Below are positions 47,154-57,318 of a stretch of DNA of 64,000 nucleotides, one piece after another; the stretch's first letter is position 1, and every line of letters begins with the position of its first letter. The DNA is taken from assembly GCA_949751835.1 (NCBI GenBank), contig CATKHK010000029.1, positions 310,001-374,000 of the forward strand, in the 5' to 3' direction. The position numbers and the translations under genes are program-made. This DNA is from Blepharisma japonicum (Eukaryota; Ciliophora; Heterotrichea; Heterotrichida; Blepharismidae). Under the pieces are notes generated by a model. That model was not told the origin of the DNA. It made no database searches and saw nothing but the letters and a program-made list of their open reading frames with translations.

Positions 47154-48260
47154 ATGGGGTGCTGTTCGAGCGAACTAAGGGACAATTCTAAATCTGAGAT
47201 GATCCAGCTTAAGCTTAAAGAGTCTATAGAAAGAAGCAACACCAAATCAATCCAGCAAATCATTCGCCCTTTAGAGAAACCTCTCCCAGACAATGATTCT
47301 TCTTTATTAAACGAGCCAATCACACGATATAAGGACGTTGAGGTCAATTCTTTAGGCTATTCCCTTGTTTTGGGGAAAATTGACGTCTTTAAACAACTTC
47401 ATCAGAAGCTTGGTGCAAATATTAGCACAATGGAAAAACTTTTTGAAAAGCAAGGGATTAATCCTCTAGATATCCTTTGCCAGCAGGGATATGTAGAAAT
47501 GCTGAGTTACTATCTCCCACATTATCTTGCAACTCATAAAGACTCTCTGCCGCATACCACAGAAGACAGCATGACTGTTGATTTCCAAAGAGCTGCATAT
47601 ATTGATGTGCCAATCAAAAAACAGCAAACTGCAATACATTTGGCATGTGAGCGAGGATACATAAATGTCATAAATTTCATTCACAATTATTTTAAAGATG
47701 AAGCATTTGTTCCTCACTTTCTCGACATTGATTACCAAGATGACTATACAGGAGAGAACTGTGCCATGATTGCTGTAAGAAATGGAAACTATGCAATGAT
47801 CAAATTCCTGCACGAGACATGCAGGGCTAATTTTAATTTGCGAAATAAAAGGCATGAAGGTGTTGTTCAAGTTGCTGCTGCTGGAAGCAAAAAAAACGTG
47901 AATAAAGATTACCTTGAGGTTTTTGAATATTTAGTTGAAGTAATTAAGTGTGATATCACTGATAATTACGAAGAAACTTTGCTTTTGATTGATGATACTA
48001 ATGTTGTCAAATATTTAGAAAAAATGCTTAAAAAGGCTGGAATTAGTGTGAAGAAAAAGGAGCTGGAGGAAAGAAATAAAATAGTGCCAAGGAATTTGAC
48101 CAAAGAGGACGAAGAGGTGAAGATGGATGATTTCGGACAACACAATTTTGTATTAGGGAAAATGCTGGAAGAGCCTGAAAGAAAAAGCATGCTCAGTTCA
48201 ATCATTCCTTCAGAATCTAAACTGGAAACTCCTTTTATCAGTGTATTTGAAGGAAATTAA
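47154..48260 (+). CDS. ankyrin-repeat protein with MGCC acylation signal
   Basis: 368 residues. The N-terminus MGCCSSEL fits N-myristoylation and double palmitoylation, so it should sit on a membrane. Residues about 60-290 contain ankyrin-like helix-turn-helix repeats (QTAIHLACERGYINVINF, ENCAMIAVRNGNYAMIKFL). The C-terminus is charged and disordered. Likely a membrane-bound scaffold; partner unknown. Confidence 0.8.
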   Translation: MGCCSSELRDNSKSEMIQLKLKESIERSNTKSIQQIIRPLEKPLPDNDSSLLNEPITRYKDVEVNSLGYSLVLGKIDVFKQLHQKLGANISTMEKLFEKQGINPLDILCQQGYVEMLSYYLPHYLATHKDSLPHTTEDSMTVDFQRAAYIDVPIKKQQTAIHLACERGYINVINFIHNYFKDEAFVPHFLDIDYQDDYTGENCAMIAVRNGNYAMIKFLHETCRANFNLRNKRHEGVVQVAAAGSKKNVNKDYLEVFEYLVEVIKCDITDNYEETLLLIDDTNVVKYLEKMLKKAGISVKKKELEERNKIVPRNLTKEDEEVKMDDFGQHNFVLGKMLEEPERKSMLSSIIPSESKLETPFISVFEGN

Positions 48261-48363
48261 ATTTTATAATTTCATTAGTTGATTAGATATTTTCTGTGAA
48301 AATCCAAATTTCATAAAAATGGATCCATTTCCGGTATATACATTTATCATAAATTAAATAGAA

Positions 48364-48963
48364 ATGCAAGGAGATGCAAAGAAAAAGCGACTTATACTGA
48401 ATTGCAGAGAAAAGAAAAATGAGGCAATCCCATCTTTGCCTTTAAATAGGCTAATTTCAATGAAATCCAACTATTATATTAAGTCAGGCTATCCATCAAA
48501 ACGAAGCAATGAAGTAATTAACGATAAAGTTGAATGCAAATTCAAAAGGACGGGATCAGATTTCAAATTAAATCCTCAGCAATCAAGAAAAGAATATATC
48601 AAACAATTTTTACCGAATTTTCATAGAAGCACTTTATCAAGTACTAATAGAGACACATTAAAAAACAGAAATTTAACCTTAAGAGAACTTTACAACCAAG
48701 ATAAGCTCAGGCCTTACTGTGAACCTAAAATAGAGTTTTCTTCTCCAAAAATGATGCCTCACTTAAATTATCTAGTCAATTTCTATGAGCAAAAAGCTAG
48801 CTTAAAGCTAGGAAAGCTTAGTCAAAGTCCTTTATTTGATGATATTTCAATAAAGTCTGTCCTTTCGTCTTCAGGGTCAGAAAAAGATATTAAAGACCCT
48901 GAGTTATCACGAATTGATAGCAATTGTGATGTAACCCATTTTAATGCAGACAAAAAAATGTAA
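48364..48963 (+). CDS. basic protein of unknown function
   Basis: 199 residues, Lys/Arg/Ser-rich, probably disordered. No domain recognised. It lies about 100 bases after the ankyrin gene, same direction, and ends at TAA. Confidence 0.6.
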   Translation: MQGDAKKKRLILNCREKKNEAIPSLPLNRLISMKSNYYIKSGYPSKRSNEVINDKVECKFKRTGSDFKLNPQQSRKEYIKQFLPNFHRSTLSSTNRDTLKNRNLTLRELYNQDKLRPYCEPKIEFSSPKMMPHLNYLVNFYEQKASLKLGKLSQSPLFDDISIKSVLSSSGSEKDIKDPELSRIDSNCDVTHFNADKKM

Positions 48964-49056
48964 AATATATTTAGAAATCCTGATGACAGTATAAACATCA
49001 TTATTGAAGCATTAAATGACTCTTAATTTTAATTATTTGTAAATAATTAACTTTAA

Positions 49057-49482
49057 ATGGATGATAAGTCAATTGATTTAAGAGGAAGCCAGATTGAGAA
49101 GCTGATGGACATAAAACAGAAAGCCAGTGAAATTAAGCATGCTTTAGAAGGAATTAGACTAGACGGAACAATGAAATGGTCAGATATTTTAAGGATTTAT
49201 TCTTTAGCTGCAGCAAATTTGCATTATTTGCAAGGAAAGCTTACTTCAGCTTTAGATCATATTGTAATAGTACCTGATTTCAATACACATGAAGATCCCG
49301 AATACATCCCTAATGTTATCTCAAGCTGACTTCTAGATGAAGTTGACTCCGCTCAAAAGCAAGCAATTCAAGTTTATTCAAACAACGCTCGAGTTCCAAG
49401 TGATGCTGAAGAGATGGCGTATCATTTTAATAGTTTTTGTCATGATCTTCGAGAAAGGTTAAATAGTAAGATAATAGGCTAA
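49057..49482 (+). CDS. MED8: Mediator subunit 8-like protein
   Basis: 141 residues with one TGA-Trp. The helical domain fits MED8: MKWSDILRIYSLAAANLHYL, LTSALDHIVIVPDF and the short PEYIPNV segment before the last helix. MED8 is part of the head module of Mediator, linking transcription factors with RNA polymerase II. The protein is shorter than animal MED8. It stops only 15 bases before the next gene. Confidence 0.72.
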
Positions 49483-49497
49483 TACATCTTTAAATAA

Positions 49498-50127
49498 ATG
49501 AATACATCAAAAATCAGAGGCCCTCGAACCAAAAGGCTTGTTATGATAACTCCTTCTGATTCCCATTTCTCCAAAGAAGAAGAACTCTTTGCAAGACAAA
49601 ATTTCAATTATTTCGATATAGAAGGCACGTCTGAGATTGATATGGAAGAACTCCCTAGTTTATTGCGAAGAATGGGACTTTCTATGGAAAAATCCCGCCT
49701 TGATAAGTACTATCGCATGTTTTTTGGACCGAACCTTGAAACTCTAGAGCAAATGATATCCTGGGATCGTTTCCTTATCCTATTTAGCATGATAATGAGG
49801 AATCAGTTACCCGTAACTCCTATATAGATATTCCGTCTGAAGCTTGTGAACCCAAATAGAGAAGTGGACTATATAAGCTATGCACAAAGAGCTTTAGAAG
49901 ACGCAATTTCAATTTTTACAGAACTTGATATTAATGAAACTGGAGCTTTGGGGTATACCGAATTAAATGATATTTTTAACTGTTTGGGACTGAATGACCC
50001 TTATAAGGATAATTTCAAGACTTTTTTGAACAAGCAGTTTGAAAAATCTAATAAGAGGCTTGATGAAAAGGTGGATTTTGATGAGTTTGTCGATTTCTAT
50101 AATAACTTATTAGACTTAATTTACTAA
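49498..50127 (+). CDS. EF-hand calcium-binding protein
   Basis: 204 residues after removing a 15-nt intron (49813-49827) that joins QLP to IFRLKL. EF-hand-like units are seen at DIEGTSEIDMEE (first loop, degenerate at the Gly position) and DINETGALGYTE (canonical), with weaker helices between and after. The arrangement resembles calmodulin/centrin-like proteins. Function unknown. Confidence 0.82.
49813..49827 (+). other. 15-nt GT-AG intron
   Basis: Sequence gtaactcctatatag. If retained it gives an in-frame TAG; spliced, the EF-hand frame continues. Confidence 0.88.
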
Positions 50128-50152
50128 ATAAGCTTTAAATTTACATCACAGG

Positions 50153-52042
50153 CTAATATATATAAGATTCTTCTGTCGGTTCGTTTTTGCGAGTCTCAAA
50201 ATTGAATGATTGCTGTCTGCTGAAGAAGCTAGAAGAGAGCCTAGGTTTGACTTGAGTTATCGGCTTTATAGGTTGGTATAGTTCATTAATAATTGAGTCT
50301 CGCACTTTAGCTGTGCTTGGCTCAACTAGTAATGTCTTAATTTTCTTTTTGCTTATAGAAACTTCCCTTATTGGAGGATTAAGTTTTGAGTCTAAAATAG
50401 ATGGTGACTCACCTCTAGACTCACTGGAGCTTCTGCTAGACTGACGATTCGAATTAAAAAGGTTTTTTTCTCTATTGTTAGTATCATCTATTTCATTCTG
50501 AAAAGAACTGTTTTTAACTAAAACATCTTTATATGTTGGCGAAGGTTGGGAGCTTTTTTTATATATAAATTTCCCTTTTAAAAGTCTTTTTTTAGTACTT
50601 GGTGCTGAATTTTGGTTTTCTAGCCTTGAGTTATTATTTTCCCCACCAATATTTTCTGTTGAAATTTCAAATTTAGGGGAAACATTTGGCTGTGTGTTAT
50701 TAAGCAGAGATCGATTAGGGCTATCAAAACTATTTGCTGATAAATCTAAAGAAATGTTTTCTGTCTTTTGCAGGCTTATCGTATTTCTTAATCTTCGAAT
50801 TGCATTTGGAGATCGACCACTTACAGATTTTATATTTGAAAGCCGGGAAATATATTCTTTATTTGGATCAGTTTGCTCTAAGCTAGGTTTAGTCTCTTTA
50901 AGAGGAGCAGATGCTTTGATATAAGTCGGAGGTAGTATTTCAGGTGGAAGTTGTAATGCTGGATCTACAATTATCTCCGCCGCCTTACGGTGATGCTGAG
51001 AAGAAGTTGTATTGACTTTATTTTGATTATTAGTAGAGTCAGGTTTTAATATCTTTTGACCGAATTCAAAATGTTTAGCTTTGATTATATTGCTTGGAGC
51101 TGGAATATTAGATAGAGCCGGCTGCTCCAAGTCTACTACATGATCTTTATCTTCAAAAGTTTGAGTATTCGTAAATGTACCAGACTTGTAATCAGAATAA
51201 AGCTCTCTTTGAGTAGAGACGAATGCTCTTCTATGACGAGTATCTTGATAAATCTGATTGAAATTAATATGGTCAGACTGAAAATTTTCTATAACAGTGG
51301 AGGGATGACTGAATATTTCATTATGGGTTGTATGATAAGACTGTCTATCGGTAAGTCTTGCTTCATCATCCTCTTCTTCTTTTACTTCTTTTACTTTAGT
51401 GACCACATTATCAATCATCATTTTATTTTCTAAGTCTTCTTTGTTATTTTCTCCTTCAATTCAATTTTGTTTTTTATTTGATGCAGGCTTGCTCTTCTCT
51501 ATAATACTTGAGATTTTTAAAGTTTTTATATTTGGTCTATTTTTTATTTTTGTTGTAATAATTTGATACGTTTTTGATTGATTTTCTATCAAAATTTCTT
51601 TATTGTTTTCCTGATCTTTTATAGCTTTTTCCTTTTCACTTTCTTGGCATGATAAATCATAAGAAACATTTAATTTATTTTCTCCATTCTTCATAGATTG
51701 AATTTGAGGCTTCTGATTTTTTTTAATAACCCATCTAATTGCAGCACACCAATCATTCTTTATCGAGCTAGTTTCTGCATGAAGCACGTATTTCCTGTCA
51801 ATTGCATAAATGATAAAAGGAAATTTTCAGTCACAACGTTCTGCTGATCTTGGATTCTCTTCAAGATCACCAATTTCTTTTAATTTGTAGATCTTATCAG
51901 GGTTTGCTTTCGAATGATTTTCCGTATAATAAAAATCTCCTCTAATCATATCCAGCACAAACCAACGTTTTGTGAATTTTGAAATAAATCATCCTATCTT
52001 CCTACCCTTTTTGAGTTTTTTAAAGTAGTTTTGCAATACCAT
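50153..52042 (-). CDS. PH-domain protein with long disordered tail
   Basis: 629 residues read through several TGA-Trp codons; the ATG follows an in-frame TAG. The N-terminus (about 1-125) is a PH domain: KRWFVLDMIRGDFYYTE, CDWKFPFIIYAID and a final WCAAIRWVIK helix with the conserved Trp. PH domains bind phosphoinositides or proteins. The rest (about 130-629) is Ser/Asn/Lys-rich and disordered. The gene ends convergent with the EF-hand gene, 25 bases apart. Confidence 0.85.
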
Positions 52043-52417
52043 AGGACCCTAGATAATACTTACTTTATAGCTTGCATCCATCTGCCACAATTTTGAGAAA
52101 AAAAGATTATTACAGATTTCTGATTATTGTAGGATATTTAAGCTATTTCTTATAGAAGCAGTTAAGAATATATGATTAATGAAAGTATCAGCAAGCGCAA
52201 TATCAGCAGCTAGTAAGAGCCCCCTGCGCACTGTCATCATGAACTAACTTAATCTTAGCCAACTCATATTTTTATATACATTAAATCAATTACACATTAA
52301 AATTTACTAATTAAATGCTTCATATAAAACATTTATATTTAAAAGATATGTCCTGTCGCATCCTAATAATAAAACAACCCCAAAGAATGCAATCTTTATT
52401 TATCTTATAAAGTAACA
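52043..52417. other. intergenic
   Basis: 375 bases between divergent genes. No feature recognised. Confidence 0.45.
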
Positions 52418-53017
52418 ATGGTAAATAAGCTGCTAATATTTCTTCTTCTACTTTTTTGTACCTATTCTTTTGAATTCAACTTAGGCCCAAATTATACACA
52501 ATGCTTTGGAGAAGACATGAGCACAGGCACTCTCTTAGTCGGAGAGGTCTTAATAAAAAACAAACGAGTTGATCAGAAATTCCTTACTGTCCAAATTATG
52601 AATCCAAGCAAAAAACAGATACACACAAGCCAAAATGTGAATCGCTCAATCTTTAGTTTCACAGCCGAAGAACCAGGACCTCATAATATTTGCATAACAA
52701 ACGGAGGAAAAGAAAGTGTTACCATTTCTGTAGACGTGAAAATAGGAATTGCTGCCAAGGACTACACAAATATTGCATCAACTAAAGAATTAAAAGAAAC
52801 TGAGCTAATGGTGGTTAAAGTATCAGAAACAAGCACACAAATTCATAAAGAGCTGCAATATATAAGGGAAAGAGAAGAACAGATGAGAAATACAAATGAA
52901 ACAATTTATTCAAGGGTGATAAGTTATTCAATTGTTACACTTGTATTCTTAGCTGCTATTGCAATTGTGCAGATCCTTTATTTAAAGAAATTTTTTAAAT
53001 CTAAGAAAATGATTTAA
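52418..53017 (+). CDS. p24/TMED (GOLD domain) cargo receptor
   Basis: 199 residues. Signal peptide (MVNKLLIFLLLLFC), then GOLD beta-domain (about 20-110, NYTQCFGED to CITNGG), a coiled stalk (ELQYIREREEQMRNTNET), one TM helix (about 165-187) and a short basic tail KKFFKSKKMI for COPI/COPII binding. p24 proteins cycle between ER and Golgi as cargo receptors. Length and layout are standard. Confidence 0.92.
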   Translation: MVNKLLIFLLLLFCTYSFEFNLGPNYTQCFGEDMSTGTLLVGEVLIKNKRVDQKFLTVQIMNPSKKQIHTSQNVNRSIFSFTAEEPGPHNICITNGGKESVTISVDVKIGIAAKDYTNIASTKELKETELMVVKVSETSTQIHKELQYIREREEQMRNTNETIYSRVISYSIVTLVFLAAIAIVQILYLKKFFKSKKMI

Positions 53018-53161
53018 TACATTGTAGAAGCACTAAATAGAAGTTCATGTAGATAAATTTATCAAAATATATTATGTCTTTACACCATTTTCAGTAACCA
53101 GCTTTCAGTCAGCATTTTGTCGTAAATTGTCTAAATTATCAATTTATTTAACTAATTCTCG

Positions 53162-53716
53162 ATGAAAGTTTCGCTTCTGGGAAAACCATCGAATAGTGTG
53201 CCCAAATTGAGCAGTGCTACCCCTTTGCCTCACAGAGAAGCATCTCCAAAGAATCATTTAAGAGATAGCTCCTTTCATGCGCACAAAGCTTATCTCGAAA
53301 TGAGATTTAATCCATCATTAAAGAATGATTTAAGTCATTCTCCTCGAAAGAAGCTACATCACAAATTTCACCATGAGAGCTCTGGCAGTAATAGTCCAAA
53401 AAATAAATCAAGATCACCCCCACGAAAAATCATTGCAGGAAACAGTAAAACCCCACATTTAATTAAACCAGCTCTGATGCAAAAATCAGAAGAAAATATA
53501 TTACATCAAATTCACAATTTGCATGAAAATCCAAAATTGGGAAATTTAAAGAATATGTATCATAAGCAAAATGAGTTTTACCGCAAATCCCTTCATAAAA
53601 GAGTTAAACATCTTAAGCACTTGCAAAGCAAAGCAATTGAAGTAATCCATAAATATGTAGATGATGTAATTGAGCAAGAAAAATTGTTGCATTCAATGCA
53701 TAACGATTTAATTTAG
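53162..53716 (+). CDS. basic His/Lys-rich protein of unknown function
   Basis: 184 residues, very basic and Ser/His/Pro-rich in the first 110, with a helical C-terminus. No domain recognised. It ends 8 bases before the stop of the convergent BCNT gene. Confidence 0.6.
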   Translation: MKVSLLGKPSNSVPKLSSATPLPHREASPKNHLRDSSFHAHKAYLEMRFNPSLKNDLSHSPRKKLHHKFHHESSGSNSPKNKSRSPPRKIIAGNSKTPHLIKPALMQKSEENILHQIHNLHENPKLGNLKNMYHKQNEFYRKSLHKRVKHLKHLQSKAIEVIHKYVDDVIEQEKLLHSMHNDLI

Positions 53717-53724
53717 AAAAACTT

Positions 53725-54255
53725 TTAATTATCATTGTATCTTTTTCTCTTCATGTCTGAAAGTCTAGTTTTTTCTCTCTCTTTTGCGAGATCTAGAAAA
53801 TCTTTCTTCCCAAGGTAGCCATCCTTTCTATTCTTTGCCAAATCGTCTTCTAGATTGTTCTCTACTTTATATTTTTCTCAGTCAAGTTTGGATTTGCTTA
53901 CCGAAGTTATGGATTTCTTTTTAGTAAGCTCGGAAGCAAGCTGGTCTAAGCTTGCCCGGCCTCTTTTTATTGGAAGAACTCCTAGATTTTCTCCTGCGAA
54001 TTTAGCTTTAATTGTTTGAGTCTGGGGAGCTGATTCTGACTCTTTTATTTTTTGCGCAATTTTCAGGGCTTCTTCTAAACTGTTTTCTTTGGGTTTTTCG
54101 ATTTTTTGTGTACTTACTTCTTGCTTGATTTGTTCTAGTTCAGCCTTAGCTTTCTCAAGATCTCTTGACTCACTTATCTCTTGTTTTTCATCTTCTTTTT
54201 GATCTGGTTCGTAGTCTGAATCGCTTTCATCACTCGGCAAATCATTCAGAAGCAT
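53725..54255 (-). CDS. BCNT/CFDP1 (SWC5-like) chromatin protein
   Basis: 176 residues. An acidic N-terminus (MLLNDLPSDESDSDYE) and Glu/Lys middle are followed by the BCNT-C domain: SVSKSKLDWEKYKVENN with the TGA-Trp at the invariant position, then GYLGKKDFL and a basic end. BCNT/Swc5 is part of SWR1/SRCAP complexes that deposit H2A.Z. The match of the C-terminal domain is good. Confidence 0.87.
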
Positions 54256-54288
54256 TTTTATTAATTTATTTATCTTAATCTATTAGGG

Positions 54289-55548
54289 CTAAGCAGTATC
54301 CTTCCAAATTCGGCATGTATTGTCTTTTGATCCTGTTATAATAGTATCCCCTTCATAATTAAAGGCACATGAAAATATTTCATCAGTGTGCCCTTCAAGA
54401 GTTTGTAAGCATTCTCCACTTTCCGAGTCCCAAATTCTGCAAGTTCTATCGTTACTTGCAGTAATTATTTTTGTCCCTTGTGGGTTAAACGATACTTTTG
54501 AAATTTCCCCTTCATGCCCAACTAAAATTCCTACACATGCATTTGTCAATACATTATAAACTCTTGCATAAGTGTCAGCAGATGCAGTTATAAGTTTTGT
54601 GCCCGTTGAATTGAATGCCACATCTAGCACCTCATTTGTATGACCTCGAAGGGTTTCTATACATTTTCCACTTCCAACATCCCACAATTTGCATGTATGA
54701 TCAATTGACCCAGACGCTACAAAATCTCCAGAAAAATCAAATTGTGCATTAGAGATTTCTCCTGCATGGCCTTCAAGGACTCTAATGCATAGTCCAGTTC
54801 TTGTGTCCCAAATTCTTGAAGAAAAATCGAAAGACCCAGTAAGCACTTTGTCTCCATCAGTATTAAACATAATACTCACGATTTCTCCAGTGTGCCCTGC
54901 AAATGAGCAGACTTGTTGTCCAGTTTCTACATCCCATACAGAAGCTGTTTGATCCATAGACCCAGTGGTAAATAAAAATCCGTTCGTGTCAAAGTTAAGG
55001 CAAACGATTTCCTTTTGGTGACCTCTCAGAGTATATAAGCATTCTCCTGTATTTGTGTCTCATAACTTGGCTGTCCTGTCAAAAGATCCAGTTGCCACTC
55101 GATCTCCATAAGGATTATTAAATGCTATTGCATATACAACGTTTTTGTGGCCTTCTAAACTATGAAGCTCTTGACCTGTTGTAGTATCCCAGACTTTGCA
55201 AGTTCTATCATATGAGCCTGTTATGAATTTGTCGCCGGATTTATTGAATGCACAATTTGTGAGAGGAAGAATGTGAGCTTTTAGAGTTTTAAAAAGCTCA
55301 AAACGCTGGTTTTTGTTGGTTTGCAATTTTTCCATTAGCTTTAAAATCAGCTTCCTTAGCTGAGGTTTTCGAGATTGAGAAATTGCAGGCTCTTCAATGA
55401 GGATTTGGTCAACTAATGCATCTACATCAGTTTGTGGGGTTAAATTCAGCAGGTCGATATATTTGCTTTCTCCTTGGCCATTCGATCGAATGTACTCAAG
55501 GATAATTCCAGGAGGGTAATACCGCAATAAGAATTTCTTAAGCTTCAT
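54289..55548 (-). CDS. DAW1: DAW1/ODA16, outer dynein arm transport WD40 protein
   Basis: 419 residues. The N-terminus [19 protein letters not shown] and the segment [14 protein letters not shown] are characteristic of DAW1/ODA16. Eight WD40 repeats follow, several using TGA for the WD Trp, ending in [17 protein letters not shown]16 is the adaptor by which intraflagellar transport carries outer arm dynein into cilia. No intron. The dynein docking gene at 37637 is in the same pathway. Confidence 0.95.
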
Positions 55549-55836
55549 AATTTAAAAAATTGCCACTTTTAGAAATTTAAGAAAAATTGCATAAAATAGT
55601 TTGACTAAGAAAATTTACTATTTTGCTTTCAATCATGCATTAATTATGCTAAAAGAGTATCATTATATTAATATATTAATATCTTAAATCGTAAATAAGA
55701 TTCAATAAAAGCTTTATGCATTATATATAAAATCTATTATTAATTTAGTCTTCCAGAAAGGGATATTCAAATTTAAAACAATATTTAATTTATTTTTGCT
55801 AAATATGAAACCATCAATATTATAATTAAAATAAAT
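55549..55836. other. intergenic, AT-rich
   Basis: Divergent spacer; nothing recognised. Confidence 0.4.
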
Positions 55837-56004
55837 ATGGACTGTGAGTGCAAAAATAAGTTGATTGCAGGAGCTATTGGATTCTTACTAGGAGTTGCTT
55901 TATGCAAGGTCGCCACAAAGTTTTGCGCTTGCAAAGATAAAGGAAAGGAATGCTCTGATAAACCAGAAGAAAAAAAAAGATTAAATAACTCACGATTAGG
56001 ATAA
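55837..56004 (+). CDS. 55-residue Cys-rich single-TM microprotein
   Basis: A short open frame (ATG to TAA) encoding MDCECKNKLI, a hydrophobic stretch (about 9-24) and a Cys/Lys-rich tail (FCACKDKGKEC). It contains six cysteines. Composition is protein-like, unlike the surrounding AT-rich spacer. It may be a small membrane protein. Expression is unproven. Confidence 0.5.
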   Translation: MDCECKNKLIAGAIGFLLGVALCKVATKFCACKDKGKECSDKPEEKKRLNNSRLG

Positions 56005-56418
56005 TTTTCTTAATAAATTGCTGAAAATTATTATTCCATAATAACTATAAAGTTTAATTTTAAATATTAAATTATAAAATAAGCCAGACGATAAAAATTA
56101 GGACAGGAAATGATTTTCAATATCCATTATGGCCATATTTTTACCATTTAAAACTCAGCCCATGCACTTTAATAAATTTGTTTAATAATCAAAGACATTT
56201 GTAATGTTTATTAATTATCTTCCCTATATATTTGATTAATTAAACAGATATGCAAGGTTGGTAGTTACTTATTAATTTTAAATAAGGTATTGTTGTTCAT
56301 TGAATTTATTTATCAAAATTTAGCTAGCTATCCATTTTTCAGATTTTTGCTTTAAAATTATACAAACTATTGATTTCTTCTTTTATCTAATTAATAATAA
56401 TCAATAAGTAAGATTAAA
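56005..56418. other. intergenic, AT-rich
   Basis: 414 bases upstream of the Nup50-like gene. Nothing recognised. Confidence 0.45.
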
Positions 56419-57228
56419 ATGAAAAGGCGGGCTGAGTTTCAATTAGAGCCTGATATAGATGCATTTCCACAATACGCAGAAGATTCTTTAAGAGATGAAG
56501 AGAAAGATTCCGATAAAGAAAGAAAAATTTATAAAGTTATCCGTCCTTCTTTAGGAGAAAATTCGATTTTAAGTTCAGACTACAAACCAGTCTTTAAATC
56601 TGAAATTTCTAAAGAAGAACCCAAGAAACCTAATAATCCGTTTGAGACTGCAATAAATAAGCCAAATCCATTTGCCTCTCTAGCAAACTTGCCAAATCCT
56701 TTTTTGACTAAAGCCACTGATATTAAAAATTCAGACCCATCAAAAGAAACGCCAGCCAAGCTTGTCAAGTCCTCATGCTTTGAATCACTAATAGGAGAAA
56801 TTTCAAAGGAAAAAACTGAAGAATTGCTAAAAAGCCTAGCAGCTGATGAAAATGTCACTCCAAGAAGAATTTTACCAAGCAATGAAATGAAATACGAAAA
56901 AAAGCTTAATTTTGACTGTAAATTTAAAGTTGGGGACAAAAAGAAAGGTGATGGTGTTGGAGAAATCCTCCATGGGAAATCAAATGATAAAGACGTAATT
57001 CTCTTTGTGTTTAGAAACTGCATTAAAAAAATTTTGTTTACTGGGCAATTTGATAAAGATAGTCCTTGAACAAAAGAAAAAGGTAAGAAGGAAGGAAAAG
57101 AATTGATTAAAATTGATTTAATGCAAATACCAGGAAAAAATAAAGTAAACTGTGAAATTACTGTTGATCAAGAAGGCTATGCGGATATAAATGAAAAATT
57201 AAAAGATATGATGAAGATGCTAATGTAA
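56419..57228 (+). CDS. Nup50/Ran-binding-domain-like protein
   Basis: 269 residues through one TGA-Trp. The N-terminus MKRRAEFQLEP is basic, and the middle repeats NPF motifs (NPFETA, NPFASL, NPFLTK). The C-terminal 110 residues (CKFKVGDKKKGDGVGEILHG, ILFVFRNCIKKILF) fit a Ran-binding PH-type domain as in Nup50/RanBP. Such proteins act in nuclear import at pores. The NPF motifs could also bind EH-domain endocytic proteins, so the call is tentative. Confidence 0.6.
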
Positions 57229-57318
57229 TATGAAAATCCTGCGAAATTTTATAATTCATGTAAGTTAGTAGGTTAAAAGCTGATATAATATATTGAACAA
57301 TTATTATTTTATTTAACA

